From: Lytechinus pictus
Lineage: Eukaryota; Echinodermata; Echinoidea; Temnopleuroida; Toxopneustidae
Direction: 5' to 3'
NCBI RefSeq assembly: GCF_037042905.1
Contig: NC_087249.1
Coordinates: forward strand, 54,573,401-54,637,400
Length of the DNA: 64,000 nucleotides
Of this stretch, positions 61,654-64,000 are shown one piece after another. Below the pieces are notes generated by a model. That model saw nothing but the letters and a program-made list of their open reading frames with translations. It had not been told where the DNA came from and ran no database searches. How positions within the stretch are numbered: position 1 is the first letter of the stretch; each line of letters starts with the position of its first letter. Made by a program: the position numbers and the translations under genes.

Positions 61654-62756
61654 TCTTAATGATATTCTGAAGTGTTTTGTCAAATCTAAGTAAAGCAATG
61701 AGTTGAGAAGTTAACATCTCATAATATAGCTTCAATTATTTAACTCATCTTGATTCCCAAGGATGAAAAAAGTACAATCGTTGAAAGTAAATTGGGAGTG
61801 GCCAATAGGACACCATTGATCACCTACATTTGGTTTTAGAACTGTTCACACTTTGCACTAGTGGGATTTCAGAATTCAGTATTCCATCTTAAGTATCTTT
61901 TTAATCTATTTAACAGCTGAACTTGTATTATAGTAATCTGATAATCATTTATAGGGATGTTAATCATATCTAAAAGGTTTTATCATATTAAATAACTGAG
62001 GTTGATATTGAGGTGTGGTATGATACAAAGAAGAGGAGGAAAAAACAGTTATTAAGTCATAAGCTGCTGCTGTTAACCAAGAGCACTAGATAATGCACTT
62101 GTCTCTCATTGAGTTGTGATTCATAAAAATACCAGATCAAAAGTTGCTGAGAGGTTTGCTATTATAGAAATGTTCTATTTCATTAAATTCAGACCCTTAT
62201 TAGAGCTATTTATGAATAATAGTCCCTCCATGTTTGCGCTCTTTGGGATGTTTGTAAGTCTATGCATGGCTTAATGTACGACTGGTGACCCGTTCTTATG
62301 GTCAAATTTGGACATATGTTAGCATAATGGGAGTGAATTTCCTATAATCCTAATAAAATAATAAACTCTACATTTAGATATGAAAGGCAGCTTGAGCTAA
62401 ATCCAGGGTAATAATAATAATAAATTAATAATAACATCAAATATAGAATGTAGAATATTTCTAGATAGATGGTGCTATATAAATGCCGATTATTATTATT
62501 AGATGCTTATTAACATTAAATTTTCAATCCAAAATTAAGAATCATTCTTTATGTAAAATTAGAATGATCTTCTTATTTACATTAAAATAAAAAGAGTTGA
62601 ATTATCGAAAAATAGAATTTGATTTCAACAGCAACTAACAATATGTTCCAGGCATTTGTTTTGTACATGCATATCATACAGAATGCTTTACCAAACACTA
62701 CCCAAGATAAAATATGAATAACCTTATTTATTTATTATGATATTTATCTTTTCTAG

Positions 62757-62834
62757 AGTTTGCTATACAAGAAGATGAAGGATGCTCAATACCGCAGCAC
62801 ACTAGCCAATGAGCTTATGATGTATCATATGGAG
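62757..62834 (+). CDS. PDE2A: PDE2A exon 13 of window: linker helix after GAF-B
   Basis: 78 nt, 26 codons, phase 0/0; acceptor atcttttctag, donor gtaggt. It encodes [20 protein letters not shown] then MMYHME, matching vertebrate [20 protein letters not shown]. This helix joins GAF-B to the catalytic domain and lies at the dimer interface in full-length PDE2A. Confidence 0.96.
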
Positions 62835-63518
62835 GTAGGTCTATATGCTACTTAGGCATGTTGAAGTCATATTTCATTTATAGGAAGGATGGCAAAAGAT
62901 TATTACAAGCTTTCAAGTTCGTTTAATGACATCAAAAGATAAAAGAATGGAAATATTCACTGAAATGTAAAGTGCTAAAATATGAGCCATTTTTTCCCCC
63001 TAGACCAGCCCTAGGTACTTTAATAGATAATCTCACAATTTCAAGTAATTTTCATCAAATTTTGGTGATAAATTGTAGTTTGTGCTAAAAGGTGTGTTGA
63101 CAGTCCTTTTTGCATTTTTAACTTTGATTGAGAAAGTTGTTGGTGTGCCTTATTCCAGTCATTCATATTCTTTCTGAAACACCCTTTGGAATTTCAGCTG
63201 GCTCCATTTTAATAATGATAATACACAAAATTTATAAAGCGCTTTTTACGTTTCAAAGCGCTAAGAAAGAAGGGGATAAAGATTACAAGATTACCAGCAG
63301 GTTTTGACCTACTTTCAATGTCAGTTATTCATACATGTACATGTAGCTAGTGAAGCAGGTCTTTGGATATCAACTCTTTAATTTTTTAGTACAAAACTTT
63401 GCAATAAGGTTGTGTATTTTGTAAGAATAAAAAAAAAAAACCTACGTTCAATTAGGAAGTGTATATTTTTAAAGGATTCCGAAACCCATTTCTTGTTATT
63501 TTCTTTGTTCATTTCCAG

Positions 63519-63641
63519 GTTGGAGAAGATGAGACCAAGGTACTTCTCAGCAGTGACATACCCTCAATCAAAGCCTTCAGTCCAAGGATATCAAACTTCA
63601 CATACTCCCCTCGTAGTATCCCAGACTCAGAAACACTTAAG
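63519..63641 (+). CDS. PDE2A: PDE2A exon 14 of window: entry to catalytic region
   Basis: 123 nt, 41 codons, phase 0/0; acceptor tcatttccag, donor gtaggt. It encodes VGEDETKVLLSSDIPSIKAF then SPRISNFTYSPRSIPDSETLK, against vertebrate SDDEYTKLLH and FASFTYTPRSLPEDDT. It is the last exon in the window; catalytic exons should follow downstream. A GAT-rich microsatellite starts about 120 bp after the donor. Confidence 0.93.
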
Positions 63642-63764
63642 GTAGGTGGTAGTGAGGATGAATGACAAAGATTATGTTAGGAAATGGAACCAAACGATGA
63701 TGGAAAGTACAGTGGTAGTTTTGAGAAGAATGGAAGTCTTAATAAGTGGTTGTGCTGATGACAG

Positions 63765-63950
63765 TGCTGATGGTTGTGGTGGTGATGATGATGGTGGTGA
63801 TGATGATGGCGATGACATTGATGATGATGACATTGATGATGCTGATGCTGATTTTGATGATGGTGGTAATCATGGTATTGGTGGAGATGGTAATGATGAT
63901 GGTGATGTGTTGATGGTGACAATGTCAAAGATGATGATGATGAAAGATTC
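63765..63950. repeat. Interrupted (GAT)n/(GGT)n microsatellite
   Basis: About 185 bp of gatgat/ggtgat units following the last exon. The Asp/Gly-rich plus frame and His-rich minus frame here are shadows. A smaller tract of the same kind is at 54555-54610. Confidence 0.9.
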
Positions 63951-64000
63951 AGGAATAGTGTAAAGATGACATCATTGTAAATGATAATTACAATGATAGT

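Larger units (their letters stand above)
5184..63641 (+). other. PDE2A: PDE2A-type cyclic nucleotide phosphodiesterase gene, internal part (14 exons)
   Basis: Fourteen exons with AG/GT borders and consistent phases read as one protein colinear with vertebrate PDE2A, the cytosolic or membrane-associated enzyme that hydrolyses cAMP and cGMP and is stimulated by cGMP binding to a GAF domain. Joined length is 1086 nt (362 codons): GAF-A from exon 1 to exon 5, linker in exons 5-7, GAF-B in exons 7-12, then the helix towards the catalytic domain. Diagnostic stretches are [63 protein letters not shown] and FSIYCGISI. The 5' exons and the catalytic domain with its HD metal ligands are outside the window. 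PDE5, 6, 10 and 11 also carry tandem GAFs but match these strings much less well. Assignment rests on remembered family sequence, not a search. Confidence 0.93.

Noticed and set aside
63646..63963. Asp/Gly-rich 105-codon frame and His-rich antisense frame
   Set aside because: Direct product of the GAT microsatellite, and the frame crosses the donor region after exon 14.

Overview
The window is animal nuclear DNA: AT-rich, intron-dominated, and dense in short non-autonomous DNA transposons. The repeats (palindromic elements starting aaggtcaagtccacc, the 'gtctcgccggcatagc' tandem family, and SINE tails reading gcgctatataaatgcc plus (att)n) look like those I remember from echinoderm genomes, especially sea urchins. 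The taxon is an inference; nothing here proves it.

One real gene was recognised. It is on the plus strand and runs through almost the whole window: the middle part of a cGMP-stimulated 3',5'-cyclic phosphodiesterase of the PDE2A type. Fourteen phase-compatible exons between 5184 and 63641 (1086 nt, 362 codons) read through GAF-A (exons 1-5), the inter-GAF linker (exons 5-7), GAF-B (exons 7-12) and the start of the linker helix leading to the catalytic domain (exons 12-14). The N-terminal exons lie before the window and the HD-type catalytic domain after it. GAF-B keeps its cGMP pocket and NKFDE motif; GAF-A has lost parts of both. The linker exon at 41281 has a normal donor at 41321, but its reading frame stays open for another 1.2 kb. 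A second donor at 42497 is in the same phase, so an alternative isoform could insert about 392 Ser-rich residues between the GAF domains. This is the most interesting observation here. A 24-nt microexon candidate (54222-54245) inside GAF-B is also frame-neutral.

Layout: 1-5183, upstream intron with a hAT MITE, a 0.6-kb TIR element and a 0.5-kb MITE. 5259-9644, intron 1 with a Cys-rich minus-strand ORF, a tandem pair of palindromic MITEs and a 0.6-kb MITE. 9687-26354, intron 2, dominated by a 7.4-kb hAT-type element (9741-17146, perfect 8-bp target duplication) with inverted repeat-rich arms and a core holding a SAP-domain ORF, an Alu/7SL-like SINE and a dead LINE reverse transcriptase; then further MITEs and a Harbinger-like element. 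26424-33106, intron 3 with a 1.3-kb tandem-repeat element and a SINE. 33238-40845, intron 4 with a tRNA-like TIR element and a 1.34-kb hAT element. 41321-52618, intron 6 with the alternative exon and nested repeats. 52683-64000, the closely spaced GAF-B exons with MITEs between them.

Most other open frames are shadows of microsatellites or transposons. No bacterial-type features, CRISPR arrays, rRNA genes or intact tRNA genes were seen.
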